Assembly: GCA_017163975.1 (NCBI GenBank)
Contig: JAFFSR010000227.1
Location: forward strand, 7,492,501-7,556,500
DNA length: 64,000 nucleotides
Reading direction: 5' to 3'
From: Anastatus disparis
Lineage: Eukaryota; Arthropoda; Insecta; Hymenoptera; Eupelmidae
The notes under the pieces are model-generated. The model did no database searches. It was given only the letters and a program-made list of their open reading frames with translations, and was not told where the DNA came from. Of this stretch, positions 11,769-27,143 are shown piece by piece (positions within the stretch are counted from its first letter, which is position 1; the number at the start of each line of letters is the position of its first letter). The position numbers and the translations under genes were made by a program.

Positions 11769-14700
11769 TTTGCTTTATGCTCATATATATGTATGTATGT
11801 GACGCCATTACCGTCTCGTTTCGCTTAGCACATATCGCGAAAACGCTTGAATTTCTACAAGAGCGTATATACGGGATGCATATTAACTGATGATTGTTTC
11901 ACTCGTCGTTTTTCTTTCTCTCCTCTCCTCTCCTCCTTTTTTTTCGCCTGTGTCTCTTTTATTTTTCTCCTTCTTTTACCATTCTTTTTTTTTTTTTGTA
12001 GATGTGCGAACGTGAGGATTATTGTATTCGAATGGTTGCGCTTTTATGCTTTATGAGGAAGCAGCTATGCGCCAGTGCAAGAAGAGAGTCGCGCTGCTAT
12101 TTTTCCTTATGTAATGTGATGATTGCTAATGGGTGTTAGGTATGTTGAAGTGTTATAAGGGCAGGATGTTATATGCATTTTGTAATTAAATAGAAGAAAT
12201 AATACGCTGTGGTTTTAATTTTATTTGTCTTTTTTTTTTATCTTTGCTACACATGCGGTTTAACATTTAATCTGAAATGTCGTCTTTAATTTGTTCTATT
12301 TTAACAAACCTTATGGTAATTTAATCAAATTAAATAAAAAAATTTTTCCGTTTTAAATATTATTATCATTAATCAGAGCTGTATTAATTACCAGCGGTGA
12401 AACAAATGTTAATGTACATTAATTAAAAACGTTTGCGATGGTAACAATAATAATGATAAAAAATTAACGACAAAACGCATGAAACAAAGCTGAATTTACA
12501 TAAGACGAATAAATTAACGCTTAATTTTATTACGTTACAAAAAATCGTGTAAATTAATCCTGTAAATTAATCAATCACAAGCCTTTCGAGAGAGAGAAAA
12601 AAAATATATATATACTCGTTCGTTATTTTACGTGCAGCGTAATTAAAAATAAAATTGTATCATGTAACTGACGGAAAGGTCACCACCTAAAATTACACGT
12701 AGAAGATAAGCTTATAACTTATTCTCAATTTTTCCCTTCATCCGCTCAAAGCGTCATAGTCTGTCAAATAGCAGACATACATATACGCATAAATACGCAC
12801 ACGCTCACATGATAAACTAGTAAAATGATGTAAGTATAATATTATCTAAGAACAGCATTACAAGTACATATAATAATAATATCATTCTTGATTCTGACTA
12901 CATACTTTATTGCATACTAAGGAGATATATCCATTGAATTGTGTACGGCGTATGTATATATATATATATATATATAGAAGAAACCCCACATAGATGATCT
13001 CAAGTTTTCTTCTTTTAATACCACGATCGAAAAGGCAATCGATACATTTTATATAGCGAAACGCATTCGATCGGTAATGGTCGAGTGGTTTTCCGATCGC
13101 CAACACACTATCAAACATGTACATGCACACACATAACGACGATTGATCATTTTCAAAACTTCATGCCCGTTTCTTTAGCTCTCAATTTTTTTTTTCATAA
13201 TTTTTATCATCTATATACGTATGGGTATGTATTATAGTCGTTGAAAAAGATGGAATTACACACGATTATTAAACTTTATGGCAAAAGGTGGCATATATTG
13301 GCAGAGTTTGCCGATCGGTTTTAAATAAAGTATCGGTTTACCTTTATATATATATATATATATACGTACACTCATTTTAACGATATGCGCGCACATACTA
13401 GAACGTTAACACACGCATTGCCGACAAGTCGCGGGAAAAATGTTTATGGTCGATCGATTGAAAAACAAATTAAAGTAAACGCATGCTAAAGTGTCTTGAG
13501 GTTTTTCATATGAGATTATTATTGCGTGCATGTTTAAGATGTGTGCATATATAGATATATACGTATATTCTTTTGAAAATTTTTTTTTTTCTCTTATTAG
13601 AATGTTATAAGGTTATCGATTACTTTTCAATTCGTATTTAAACTTCATATAACTGGGAGAAACTGTTGGATACCGATTATATTAATGAGAGGATAGGTAT
13701 TGGTAACGCAATATTACTAACTGGTTTCAGTCGGTGTGGTTCTTATATTCTTTTTTTATTTATTTCTTTTCTTCGAGTTTTCTTTATATTTTGTTATATT
13801 GACGATGCCATTTGAAATGCTATTTGTAGTTGTTTTGAATAATTGTACTTGTTTTCTTGATGTATTGCTGCTTAGGTGATTTTCATGTGTAACTGTTAAT
13901 TGTTTTTTCTTTTTTCTTTAATAGTATAATGTAATTTTATTGCTTTACAAGCTTATGACAGCTCGATTGCGCATGATACAAGACAAGAATTATTGAATGC
14001 ATTGATATGATAAAAAGAATGCGTATGGATTCGAATGGTCTTTAATGGAACGTGAAAAAAGAATTACGGTATATTAAATTAAAAAATATATTGCTTTAAA
14101 TTAGATTGTATGTATGTTTCATACATAGTCTGTTATTAATTAATAAGGTAGCAGATAAGATGTATAAATATTTTAAATGTTAGCTATTTATACAGGAAAT
14201 TTTATAAAAGTTTTTAATGAAATTTCTCAAACTACCGTTTAATAATAATTACTTTTATTTTATTCATTTTATTCATAATATTACTATATTCTTAAAAATG
14301 TTTAAATTTTTGAGGTCTTTAATTAAAGTAATTGAAAAACTATAGTTTGGTTGGATCTTTATTCTAATACAATTTTCGTTATTATCGATTATTTCACTTT
14401 AACAGGCTATCATTTGAAGCTGTAAAGTCTCATACATTTTACAATAGACTGAATTAATTTTTCCCAAAAAAGTTATTTATTTATGTACTCTCATTGTGTT
14501 ATAATACCGCAATTTTTCTTTCATAACTGAAATTAAGTAAAAAAGAGCTTTTTTCGTGATGAAGAGTGACGTACTTAAAGGATTCACTTGCTTATTGAAG
14601 ATCGCAATTATATTCATCAGTTCATCATCATCATATTGTAAAAAAATTTCCTTTTAGTCAATTCAATGACAATAAACAACGAATTCGCTCTATATACATC

Positions 14701-17700
14701 GCGCCTGAATATAACGAAAACAAATTGATACTGAATTGGCCATCTGTCAACACATGCGCTCGCGTGTTCGCCACCTTTTGCTAAGTCGAAATCCAAAAAA
14801 TAAAAAAAAAACAAAAAAAAACAAACAGAAGAAAACATGTTACACCAAAAAGCTAAAAAAAAAAAAGAAGAAAAAACTTTTTAACAGCAGCTATAGTCAT
14901 GCACACGCGAAACCAAACTACAAAAGCCGAGAAATAAAAGCGATGAACGCGGCAAAGCTGCAATAAACGCAATTTTTTCGTTCCTTTTTTTTAAATCTAT
15001 ATATAAATATAAAGGCTGATGCACATGCGTATAATTCGTTTATCACCGGCGTATATATTTCGATGATGCGCGCGGCTAACGTATTATAGGCAAAATTGTT
15101 TAATTGCGTGGCCAGTGGCTGGGTGTGCATGTGTGCGGAAACGGTTTACGCCTTTACACCTTTTTCAAATGAAATCTATATAAATATATATATATATATA
15201 CATGTTTTAGCAAAATCCAACGCCTGGAGGTGTTGCGGCTTGTGCTCTTTTTCAAAGCGTTAAGGATTGTAAATGCTCGATTTCTTTTAGAAGTTTCGTT
15301 TTGTTTTTGTAACGTTAACTTGATTGAGTAACAAAATACTTGGTTTAGTATTAGGAGACTTTATTTTTACTATTTAATGGTCGACTATGTGAATTCTTTT
15401 TTTTTCAATCTTTATTTTTTAAGGTTTTTATATTACTATTGTTACGAAAGGATTGTTTTCATATTCGTAATGCAATATTCAAATGTAATACAATGCTGGA
15501 TTGTAATATTATTCGTAAACTCCTTTTTTTACTACTAATGAACATTTTATAAGCATTTTTTATATTATTTGTTATAATAATAAAAAATTATTTAGTTAAA
15601 ATTTTAGTTTTGCAATAATTTAATTTAATTGATCATTTGAAATAACGAAAAAAATTTAAGAATTTTTAGATGTTTCTATCATTACGTTATTCAAATATTC
15701 TAGCTAAAAATATTGTAATTAACAGTTAACCACTTTTTCCCAGCACCAAATGAAATTTCTTTTCAAAGCTTCGGGAAAAAAAAGCGTACCTTTATGAAAA
15801 AAAAAAAATAAAAAGAAAAAGTCTTTGCTAATGCAAGATTCATCGCACTAAACCATCGTTCACACTCCGTCGCAATAATTTTGTCCCCGAGCCTCTGTAC
15901 ATAACGAGAGAAAAGCGCTTAAAAGTATCGCTTCAAAGAGCGTCGGGACAAATTACCGAGAAGTTTACCAATTCGAGCCATCTTTACTTTCTCTATTTTT
16001 GTCTTTCTTTTTTTTTTTTCAACTCTGAGTATAATCTCGAAAGGGGATTTTTTTAAATTGGCTTCTTTGACGAGGTGCCGTCTAGCTTGGGATGAGTTTT
16101 ATCATCGTATCGGAATAATTTGCGCGCTTTGGCGCGACCCTCTTTTTTTTAGATTTTTCTTCTCTCACTTTTTCAAACGATCGACAGGGACGCTGAAATT
16201 TATGCAGCATTATCAAGTTTTTCTTTCGCTAAATCTTCGGTTTTATCTGTAAAACACTTTTTTTATTAAAAAGGCAATAAATAAAATTTCACGATGATTT
16301 ATAAATCTTTACTACTTCATCGATGGATTTATTTTTAAGAAAGAAAATATATAATTCGAAAATCTTAATTTACCAAAATCATCAAATTTTGTTTCAATAC
16401 AAAAACATATTAAAACAGTAATCAATTTCAAAAGGCCATTGTTGAAGAATGGAAATTAATTTTTGGTATCGTAAACAAGTAGCAATAGAAATTTCTTCGC
16501 AAAAATAAAGTTATAAATGAGCGTTAAAAAAACCTTAAGCATCTAAATATTTTTACGGCTCTTAAGCACCATTTAATAAATCTCTTTTGATATTTGAGAA
16601 AGTAAAAAGAGAAAAATAAACGAAACTTTAATTTTAAGTGAGAAATCATTGCCAAGCGTAACTGCCGTCGCATCAATAATTTGCAGTAGCATCAGCCTTA
16701 ACAACCTTAATCCATTTCTTTGTTAAAGGACAACATTGCACAGTCAAGATAAATAATCACAAAAAAAAAATAAAAAGTAAAAAAAAATGAACGAAAAATG
16801 ATGGCTTTTAAAACTACCCTTAGTCAGCATGAGTTAAAAACGTGATTTGTCATTTGACAAACACATAATTAGCGATGATAATCAAATCCTCGTTCGATGT
16901 GTGTAAAACGGGTAGCGAGCGCACTCAAACGTCTTAATAAAAAAAAAAAATAAAATGAAAAATTTAAGTGGACGAGCACTTGGTATTTTGAATGAACGAG
17001 AAAGTTTGCAAGGAGAAAGAAAAAAGAAAATAGGCGTGAAAAACATTGACGAATTACGGGCGCGAGAAATCTTTTTTTAAAAGGACGTTTTATAAACGCG
17101 AGAAAATGTAATGTCTTGTATATACGCTCCTTTGGCGTTATGAGATTAAAGCGGTTAAATAGCGTCTGTTGCTCTTTTTAAAAGAGCGTAAATACGAGCG
17201 CGTTAGAAGGATGGCTCGAAGCTTGGTAAACTTTTTCATTTTCCGTAATGATTACCGTTTGCGCTGAGTGCTCGAGATGTGTACGTGATAATCGTTTTTC
17301 TTTTAGGTTTATTTTTTAATCGTTGTTATTCTTTCATATTCTTTATTGATATTTAATTGTTGTATACTTAATTGTATGTTTATTGTGTGTACAGAGAATT
17401 TTTTTTATTCTAATGATACTTTTAAATACATCGCAGCCAACAATTAAGTTCATTAACTAAATATTACTAATTAAGCGAAAAAAAATCTTAAATTCAGCTT
17501 CAACTCATATGAATAGTCGAACAATAATAAATAGCTTTCGAAAAAATCATATATATATTCAACTTTACATTAATATCGTAAGAATTTGTTGAAAGATATT
17601 TTAGACTTTCGTAACGAAGATTGAAAGAAACAGAACTAGGAAACATCTAAATATTCGCAGAATTAATAACAATAATAATGAATAATAAAGTTTGAAGAAA

Positions 17701-18345
17701 CAATTCAATCGTAAATAAATTTAATTTTTTTTCCTTCACATCATAGAAATCATTTCAACAATGGCCTTACATTATTTAAATTAAAATCTTAAAAACTAAG
17801 AGGAGAGAAAATAAAACAAAAAACAATCTCATTATCAAGGAAGTTTTCCTTGCATCATAACGCAAGGGAAAAACAATAACTCAACTCGTCAACTCTCTCA
17901 ATGTGCACGTCAAAAAAAAATATGAATCGTAAGAGAAACACATTCCCTCGTAATAAATCACAATATAAATAAACTTATACTTAGTCTCGCGTCATTGTGC
18001 CAATATGCTTAATTTTTAATAAGCAAGAGTAAAAAAAAGAGAAGAAAGGCTTGCATATAGATCTTCTCAAAAAATAATGAAAAAATAGAAGAAAAACCAA
18101 AACAAAATATTAGATGAAGGAAAGATTATAAACATAACTACATATTATATATGAATTACGCTCAAGAGTTTGAGGAAATGAAATTTTTACTATAAAAGAA
18201 AAGAAAAGAGGAGAAAAAAAAAATAATCTAAAGAAGCCTTCGAACTATCTTTGAGAACCGGGAAGATGGCTCTGGCATAACATAAGGTAAAATAAAGTAA
18301 TTGTTGCCATTACAGGTGTACGCGGCGCGTGTAAAAAAAACTTAA

Positions 18346-18346
<1 letters not shown>
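11026..18346. other. non-coding DNA with microsatellites
   Basis: No coding exon is recognised in these 7 kb. Simple repeats include (CT)n at about 11,742-11,768 and (TA)n at about 12,953-12,976, 13,346-13,364 and 15,186-15,200, plus many A or T runs. Complex CpG-rich blocks separate AT-rich spacers, for example 11,460-12,170, 12,700-13,140 and 15,840-16,250. Such an alternating pattern would suit a regulatory-rich intergenic region or a long intron, but nothing here proves either. Confidence 0.55.

Positions 18347-18395
<49 letters not shown>
18347..18395. repeat. (TA)n microsatellite, about 49 bp
   Basis: An uninterrupted TA dinucleotide run, the longest in the left 27 kb. It explains the Tyr-Ile open frame on the minus strand here. 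Confidence 0.95.
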
Positions 18396-18400
<5 letters not shown>

Positions 18401-21400
18401 TATACCTTTAAAAGTTGAGGCTAGAAAGAGAGAAAAAGATGGTAGCATACTATACACACTTGATGTGAGAACCCACTCAATTATCTTTCAAAACTAAAGC
18501 TATTCAGATCTTTTCGCGCGGCGTATATAAGTTAAGTGAGATGGAAAGAGAGCAAGAGAGAAGCACAATGGTTTGCGTGTATCTCCAGGCGAATTAATTT
18601 TAGATGTCTTAATTGCATCGGTTAATTGTTCTGGAAAACGTAATAAGAAAACTTAAAGGCCTTATAACGTTGAAAAAGAATTTTTTATCTTTAGAATAAG
18701 AAGCCTAATTTACTTTAGGATCTTTATATTATGGATTGTGTATTGTTCAATGCTGTATGTATATATATATGTATATATATAGTGTACATTAGAATGATTT
18801 ATAGGTATACTATAGGCATATTTTTTCTGCTTTTTTTACTGAAAAAAGGAGATATTATTGCTTTCACTGAGGCACACTTCCGCTTTTTATGCTACTGGTT
18901 AATTTTTCTAACTACGTATACTCTAATGCTCGTTCGATGCGCTAATGGCCTAACGATTTTGCGCTGCGAGAAGCACGAGATCATTTTTTTAAAAACATTT
19001 TAAGGATTAAGAGAGCAAATAATTAAATGATTTTCACGAATTTTTAGTTTTTTTGAATGTAAAAAATTGGTTTCTTTTTTTATGAAGATTGTTCTATCGT
19101 GTATTATTTTTGAACATCGATTATCAGGTTTTTTAGATTTTATTTTAATTGACTTTCATTTTAATTTATTAATTATTAAATTTTTATTTATTAATTTCCA
19201 AAATTATCGTTTTATTAATTGTAAAAATCATGAGAATTAATCAAGCGCTTTTGTAATAAATTCAGATTTTCTGCAATTAATAACAAAAATATTATCTGAT
19301 CCAAAAAAATTATCAAAGAATATTTTAACAATCATTTTATTACAAATTACAAGCACAAATTCTATTATAAAAAATTTGCAGCTCCTATTTTTCTTTCCAT
19401 AAATTTGTACTTAAATTTTAATGATTTTATAAAAATTTACTTGAACCTTCTTGAATATGCCGACAAAAAAAAATTTTAACATTGAACGGTCAATATTTAA
19501 ATAAAACTCTATTATCCTTATATTATCTAATTAGTTATTAGAATTTTAATATAAATTACCAATCAAAATAATTAAAATTAATATTGAAGATTTTGTAAAC
19601 AAATATAATTTACATGTTAAAAACGATATTCAATCCATAAAACTGTACATTTTACACAATACATTCAAAACGCAATATTCAAACACTTTATCACAAATAC
19701 AATAATCAATCCTAGACATACAAAAATAATTTAGCTTCACAATAACCTATAATAGATAATTAAGTGAATACTATTTTATTTTTTTCTCTATAACTTGCAA
19801 TTCGTATCCTCTTTTTTTTCTGTTCTTTTTTTTCGTAACAACCATCATAATTGAACTTATATACGCGTATCCGCATGAATAAATCCGTTATATACGTTTA
19901 ACACGAAGACGCAGCCTACAGTAGATATATACACACAGAGCGGCAAACTTTCAATTAACGAGCGTTAAAGCGCAAAAGAATTGTATGTATCTCTTCCTAT
20001 TGCAAAACAACTTTTGAATTTCCGTGCACAACCTTTTTTTTTTTTTTATAATTTGCTTGCATAAATTAAATCAAGAGTATAAAAAAAAGTGTAAAAATAA
20101 CGTGAAAATAAAAGAAAGAGAGAGAGAAATATAAACGTAAGGTGGTATTAGATGAAACGTTTCGTTGAGCATAAGACTTTTAATTGTTAAAATTCAAATT
20201 GTGACTTGGTTGTGTTATAGCTCATTTTTATTATTATTTTCTTTTAATAAGGCTTAAAAAAAAAAAAAGAAAAAAGAAAAGAAAGAAAAAAAATCGCTCA
20301 ACTGAATCAGCAATGATTAACCGCGCGGTGTACGGAAATTATAAAGCTCGCTGAGCCTAGCGTAAATGTACATTTTACTCTCGCTTTCCTTCTGGGAAAG
20401 TTGGCGTTAATTATAATGGACGTTAAGTAATCGTCGACATTAAATATACTCACACCATATGTATATATAATACTTCAATATAATGTAGTAAATTTTTGTT
20501 AGCGCTATAGAATCGCAAGCGTTAGCTCGCTCGCGCTTGTATGTACATTGAGTTTGAGGAAAGAAAAAAAAAATATTGAAGCTAATGTGACTTTACAAGA
20601 GGTTACACGCCATAACGATTAATTAATCTTTCGCATGGAAGCACTTTAAGCGTGTATGTATGTATGTATATGTACAAGACGTCGATGAAAGTTTTTCGGC
20701 TTTTACATTGTGATTCTTTGTTAGGAAATAATAATTGGGTGGTTTTCTAAATTAATTAATGTAAGAAAAACAACAAAAAAAACTTTCATTTTACTCGTCT
20801 CCTGTGATTTATCGTTTGTTACGTTGCGATATTAATATTTTCAACGTTTAATTGTCATACATGCTCGACATAACTTTTCTAAATATGGCTAATTTATGCA
20901 TAATTGTTCAAAGGAAGAGCTTGATATAATGATGAAATTTTTTTCTTTTGCATTTAAGAATTTAACCATGTATCCATAGAGAGATGTATTAACCGTCTGT
21001 TAATATAATTACGTAAAATGTTTTTATCGAGAAAGTCGAGCGTACTTGGAAATTGTTAAAAGATTTAGTCTGCTCATTTGTTTCTACTTAATAAGATTAT
21101 ATTTATTTACTCTTTTATACAGATATGCTTTATTTTCTGTTCATTTTTTTTTCTTCTACTCTGCTTTATTTATTCAAGTGTGTAACTGTAATGTTAATTA
21201 TAACTGTGCGTTTAAAGTTTGTATAAAAAGTTTGTATAAGTAGATAATGTCAGAGGTCGGTAAGGCAATGCCTTGGCAAATGCATATTTATGTAACCAGA
21301 GTATAGAAAATTATGATTTTATTTAGTTCTTTTTTTTTACAAGAATAACGTTTTGTGAAATTATTTTAATTGATTACTTCATTCTTTTGAGTTCGAAATT

Positions 21401-24400
21401 AGCATTTAAAAATTTGTACGTACTATAAATTTGTAATATTTACATTTTGAATTGTTAACTTGAGAAATTTTTTAACGTAAAAAATTAAATTCTCGTGTTC
21501 ACAAAATTCGTGAAAATAAAGTTTTTCATATGGTAATGCTCTAAAGATTATGAAATTACAAATTTTTTTATTTATCTAATTGACACATTAAAAATAATGA
21601 TTTAAAACTTTAAAGTTGAAATTTTTTGAAAATAGATTAATTAAATAATTATATTATTTTCGTGTAAAATTTAAATTTAGTCATCACTAAGATTAAAGGT
21701 AATTACTTTTTTATATCTTTATTATATGAAATCCTTAATCAAATTCATATCGGTTTTACTGTTTAATATTCGTATATTAGATAAAATTTTCAATGATTGA
21801 TTATTAATTGAGCTTGATACGACTTTTAATTTTATTTGATTCTCTAAAATTATTTGAAAGATAGTTTTATACATAAATGTCAACTATGATTATGTATGGA
21901 AAAATCTATTAGGTCCATAAGAGATGATTTGAAAAAAAGCAAGTCTAATTTGGTGTGACATAATTGTTCAATATAAATTATTATATTGCTCTCACATATT
22001 GTTATTATACGATATTTCAATACATTATATTTCTGTTGTTAAACATTTAATTTAAGTTTATCAACAAGTCCTGTTAATTAAAAGGTATCCATCTATTCCC
22101 TTTAACAAGAATGATTCAAATCGTTTTGGGTTTATCTTAACAATAAGTAAAATTAAATTTTCATATAATAAAAAATTCAAACATTTTATCCATAGAAAAT
22201 TTAATATAATTTCAAAAATTTTACCCCAGAATTTATCCATTTTTATATTTAACATCATTATAAAAACTCTTTATGGAACTAAATTTGCTACTCGAATAAA
22301 ATATATATCAATCCTAAATAATTAACCTTAGAGCTCTTATCGCTACACGTAATTTGACCGAAATCACCTTGACAATAAAATCGTCACGAGAATCAGCTCG
22401 TAAAAGCTCAATGCCCATTAGCAATAATTTCAAATCTTTTTATACCAATGAAACTTCAATAAGAAAACACGATAGACCGAACCTCTTTTATTTTCTTTCG
22501 TATCTCGATGCATTATAAAAGAAAAGACACTATAGAAACCTTGTTTAACGCGACCTAATGAATTTTCATGGATAGAATACAGCCAGGTCACGTTACATAT
22601 ATTCCTCAAAAAAAAAGGAAAAAATAGAAGGAAGATTACTAACTAACCCTCTCGTCATACAATAACAACTTTAGAAAGATAGAAGGAGTATATATATATA
22701 TCTTTAACATATACAGGATCGATTTAGACATAGTGATATAAGAAAAGACTTGACATGCCTTGGATTAACACGTCTAGAGCGTTAAGTAGCGTTATACTCT
22801 ATATACATACAAGTATAAGAGCTTATATTGCCATTGCGCGATAAGATTTTGCAAAAACAAGGAGCAAACGTGGGATAGGCCTCGGTTTCTTTTAGGACTG
22901 GTATATATGCAAGTTTTAAAGCACATGCAACGGATAGTAGACGAAATAACGAGTGTATTATATGTACATACCTTCTATAACACACACACACACACACATT
23001 GAAAAACCTTAACGTTACTTGTATATTGCAGTTCGGCGGTGGTACCTATGGCTTCTTCGCACGACATGCCAATAAAAAGGCTAGCGTTGAATATAAGACA
23101 TAAGAAACATAAGAGAAATGAGTAGTATGGAGGTGCCTGTAAAATGCTAATTTCGATGTACATGTATGTACATGTGTGTGTGTACCTTCAACTCAAGGCG
23201 TAGCGTACTACATTTCTGACGCGTTTTCCAAACGGATTTCACCTGGCTCTAAGGAAACTGTTTCCGTTGTAAGCTCTTCCTAAGCCTTCCGGGATTAAAG
23301 TATAAACAGTCTATATATGCATGCTATTTTTGCCCATTGCGCATGGTGCATTTAGTTTTTGAATGTGTGCGCGATGCTGTTAAAAAGTAACGGAGATGTA
23401 ATTGCAAATTATGGGGGTTTGTTCGTGTATTTCTAATTCCCTTTTTTTTCTTTTCAAAGGATTGTTTTTCTTTTTAGTAATGAGTTACACTTGTAATGAT
23501 TTGAATAGTTTGAAAAGAAATGGCGAAGGTATATTAAATTTATGTAGTGTAAAAAATTTATATATTTTACTACAATTAAAATTAGTTTTTCATGATTTTA
23601 ATTTTATATTCTTATTTTACTAACAGACTTATTTTTCAAAGAAAAAATGAACAATATTTAAAAGTTAATACAAATTACTAGAAAATTTTAAGAAATAACA
23701 TTTTTTAAATCATTGTAGAGGAAAATGTATTTTTATAATATTTAAATGTATTTTTTTAAATATTTAATTTAAAAAAAAACTGGAATTTCCAAATGAAAAA
23801 CATACTAACAATCTTTGAAAGAGGAAATAAATAAAAAGCGTAAACTTTAATGCCTGTTAAAAGCACTAAACACTGTACTTTATAAGAAATCAAGAAATTC
23901 CATAATAAAAAGCCACATCGAATCGCGTATTTTTCTCTCTCGTAATCACCTCATACATCTATCGAGAGAAAGACTCTTCCTTTATATTACACACGTGAGA
24001 TCGTATCAATTTTTTCAAAAACCCATCTGGAACTTAACTAACCTCTTTTTTTTTTTTAATTTTTTTTTTATCTTTCACCTTGTGGTAATTTCCGCATTAA
24101 ATCATCGTTAATACAGTGCTTACCGTGAAATCATAAAAGCGCGTTCAATGTGCACCAACTGTCGCTTTAGTACAATGCAACGTTCGACGTGTTCGTATTA
24201 CCAAACAAAAGGATGGAAAAAAATTTTTTTTTAAAGAAAATAATAACAACAATAAAAAAAAAGAATAACAAAATAAAGTGAATGAAAAGATTAATCGATC
24301 GACCTTCGGCTTTGCCGTGATAAATAGTATGCATGTAAGTTCAGCTTAATAAAGTAATTACAGATGCGTTATAAAGTACAATAGCGAGATCGAAATTCGA

Positions 24401-25506
24401 ATTCTTTGACGAGCCACTACGTATATATGTATGAAGAATATATGTATAAAAGGTGCGACGATAATGATAATAACGATAATCGTCGTATATGCAGTACCAA
24501 GCCGCAAAGTCATTACCTGTTGTATACCGGTTCCTCACCCATTTCTTTTCACTTCTAAAGTGTATAAAACTTTGAGTGTGTGTACACTTGTATATTTATG
24601 TATGTATGTGTGTGTGTGCAAGTAAGCTTTTAAGATCGATGCTGATTTTGCGATCGTGAAATCGCAGAGTAATGCGCTCGAGCAAAAGATTCTCAAAGTG
24701 TATATATAAAGCGAGAACTTGTTGTTTTTTATTTCTTCCTTTTATTTTTAAGTATAATATTGAAAAAGTCGTTAAGTGAGCGAGAGAATTGGTAATTGTC
24801 CTCTGGATAAGAATAATCGAGTCCTATTATAACTGCTTATGTTTTTTCTGTGTAAAAAGCCAAAGAGGGAGAGAATTTACTAAAGATCTCTTTTCTTTTG
24901 TCACGTAAGACAGCTCACTTCCTAATTTAGAGAAATGATTTTCTATCTTGTTTGCCGCTATTTCAAATGTTAGAATGATTGACAATCTACTTTTGTAATC
25001 GACGTTAAGATTTTCTCAATCTTTCATCAAGTTGGTTAATCTAATAATACGAAATTTGCACCCCGCTGTTTTTAATTTTCTGGATCCTTTTAATTTTAAA
25101 TTTGGTGTAACGTACTCTTTTTCTATCAAATGTTTTTTTAAAATTTATTATGATTATTAAAACGTTATGATAATTGTATTACTTTTATGACGATTTTATC
25201 TTTCTCATCGTCAAAAATTAACGTTTATACTTTACTATTATGTAATTGATATACAGTAAACATTTTTGGATGGCAAAAAGATTTTTAGATTAAAATTTGT
25301 TTTATTTAACTGTAAATAGTTTATTTTTTAATAAAATGATTTTCTCTTGATAATTAATTTTATAACATCTTTGTCGAATAATTAAAATTCAATTTTGAAA
25401 TTTGTGCATTATACGTATTATTCTAGAATTAATAAATTGAAAGTAAATCCTGGAAGAATTTTATTGATTAACTCAGTTCTGTGATGCAAGAATATGATTA
25501 GTTGAG
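18396..25506. other. non-coding DNA
   Basis: No supported gene. It contains an (AC)n run at about 22,979-22,996, (TG)n around 23,174-23,184 and 24,605-24,618, and many homopolymers. AT-rich spacers (19,010-19,860; 20,880-22,320; 24,930-25,500) alternate with more complex CpG-containing blocks (22,330-23,400; 23,820-24,900). Open frames of 60-90 codons lack recognisable domains and show no consistent exon structure. Confidence 0.55.
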
Positions 25507-25707
25507 AGATCTCAGTGGCTTAGTCGGTAGAACCATAAATTCACAATCTTGAGGACCCCAGTTCAAATCCCGCTTTAGGTTATCGATTGATACAAGCACT
25601 GCTGTACTTTACATCTGCTTTGTTCACAAACACATTGACAATCTCCATCGCTAATTAGCATCTTAATGATAGCATAAATACAGCGACGTTAAATAAAAAA
25701 ACAAAAT
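25507..25707 (+). mobile_element. tRNA-derived SINE, copy 2
   Basis: Same family as the minus-strand copy at 5463-5658. The A-box-like AGTGGCTTAGTCGGTAG lies at 25514-25530 and the B-box GTTCAAATCC at 25561-25570. Next comes the shared body with ATTGATACAAGCACTGCTG and TTAGCATC.TAATGATAGCA, then CAGCGACGTTAAATAAAAAA. The copies are clearly alignable end to end but differ at many positions, so both are old. Both insertions are followed by an ATTGGTTA-like sequence, which may be part of the element tail. Confidence 0.8.
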
Positions 25708-27143
25708 AATATTATTGGTTACGAAAATTATAAATATATTTTTTATATATTTTATTGGATTTAAAAGATTTAAGAAAATATGATTAAACAATAAAATATT
25801 TTTAAATAATGATGAATATATTTTTTTAAAATATAAGTGTGGACAAATAAATAGTCATAAATAAAAATATATTTTTACCTTCTTTTGAAATCACACGTGC
25901 ATCTATATCAATCATTATGCAACATTAATAATTTAATTTAAATTTCATTAATATTAACGAAAATGATAAAAAATATTATTTATAAATAACCAAAATATAT
26001 ATATAATGTAGTATGCCTTCATCTCCATCATACACGATTTATGTAAAAAAAAATACTGAACGTGCAGCTTTATATTTGCAAGTAATTTGTGCTTTGTAGA
26101 AAAAAATTCGCGAAACGCATGCATACATATATACGTCGTTCTTCTCGGACTGATATCAATCATATATACCTCCTCTTACCCTTTTATACTTACATTTTAT
26201 TACGGACTCCTTCATTTCTTTCAAGCCAATCGGGACTACGCTTTATATGATGCATTAAGGAGGCAAACATATGCAAGTGCAGAATATGGATGGGCTCGTA
26301 ATTACCATTGTGTAAAGCTACATACTTACCTTTAGAAATTGGATCTTGCTTTACTAATACAAGGCTTTGTTTAAAGCTTTTGCCGCTCTGAAAATATTTG
26401 ATGTTACTGAACATTTGTCACATGAAAAATGATCTTTTATTTAATTTTTCAATGATATTTAATATGCAAAACTTAGAATATTAAATTGATGAATAAGAAA
26501 TTTTTAATGTTAAGTGTAGTCAAGTATACCAGGTTTCGAATCTAGAAGAAAAAGTAATCAAATAATTATTTTAATATTAATAAATTACAATACTTGAGAA
26601 AATAAAATTAACGCATAAGTTCGATTATTTCTTTAAAAAAAACTACATTGGATATTGTATGTTACAATTTTAATTCATTATTAGTACAAGCTCATGCCAA
26701 ACAATATCATAAATATAAAATATACAACATAAATACTATGTACATATGGTATTTTATTATTTACATTTGATGTCGATGTTTATTCTAATTTTTCATGTTT
26801 ATAATAGAGTTTTAATGGCTTAGTAATTCAACTTATAAAAAATAAGTCAAGCAAATAAGTTAACTATTAATTCATACATATTGTATAACAAAACGGATTA
26901 AGGCTTCTGTTTTTACTATTTTATTCTTGATACCTGGATATGTAAAAAGTTTTCAGATTAATCAAGCTATATAAATCAAAATGACACCATGATTCTAAAA
27001 AGATTTTAAATATTTTATAATTATACTACATGCAGAAAATATGTTTATAAAAAGTACAATAAAAAAATTTTTTTAAATTACCATGACGATCAGTAATCTT
27101 GGGATGAAGTGAGGGGCTACAGAATAAGTTAATATAATTAATA
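25708..27143. other. AT-rich non-coding DNA
   Basis: No gene is seen. Open frames on both strands around 25,954-26,414 overlap each other and lack domains. The CpG content falls from here to the right compared with the first 25 kb. Confidence 0.5.

Noticed and set aside
26087..26414. Overlapping open frames on both strands with mixed composition
   Set aside because: No motif, no splice support, and they compete for the same DNA.
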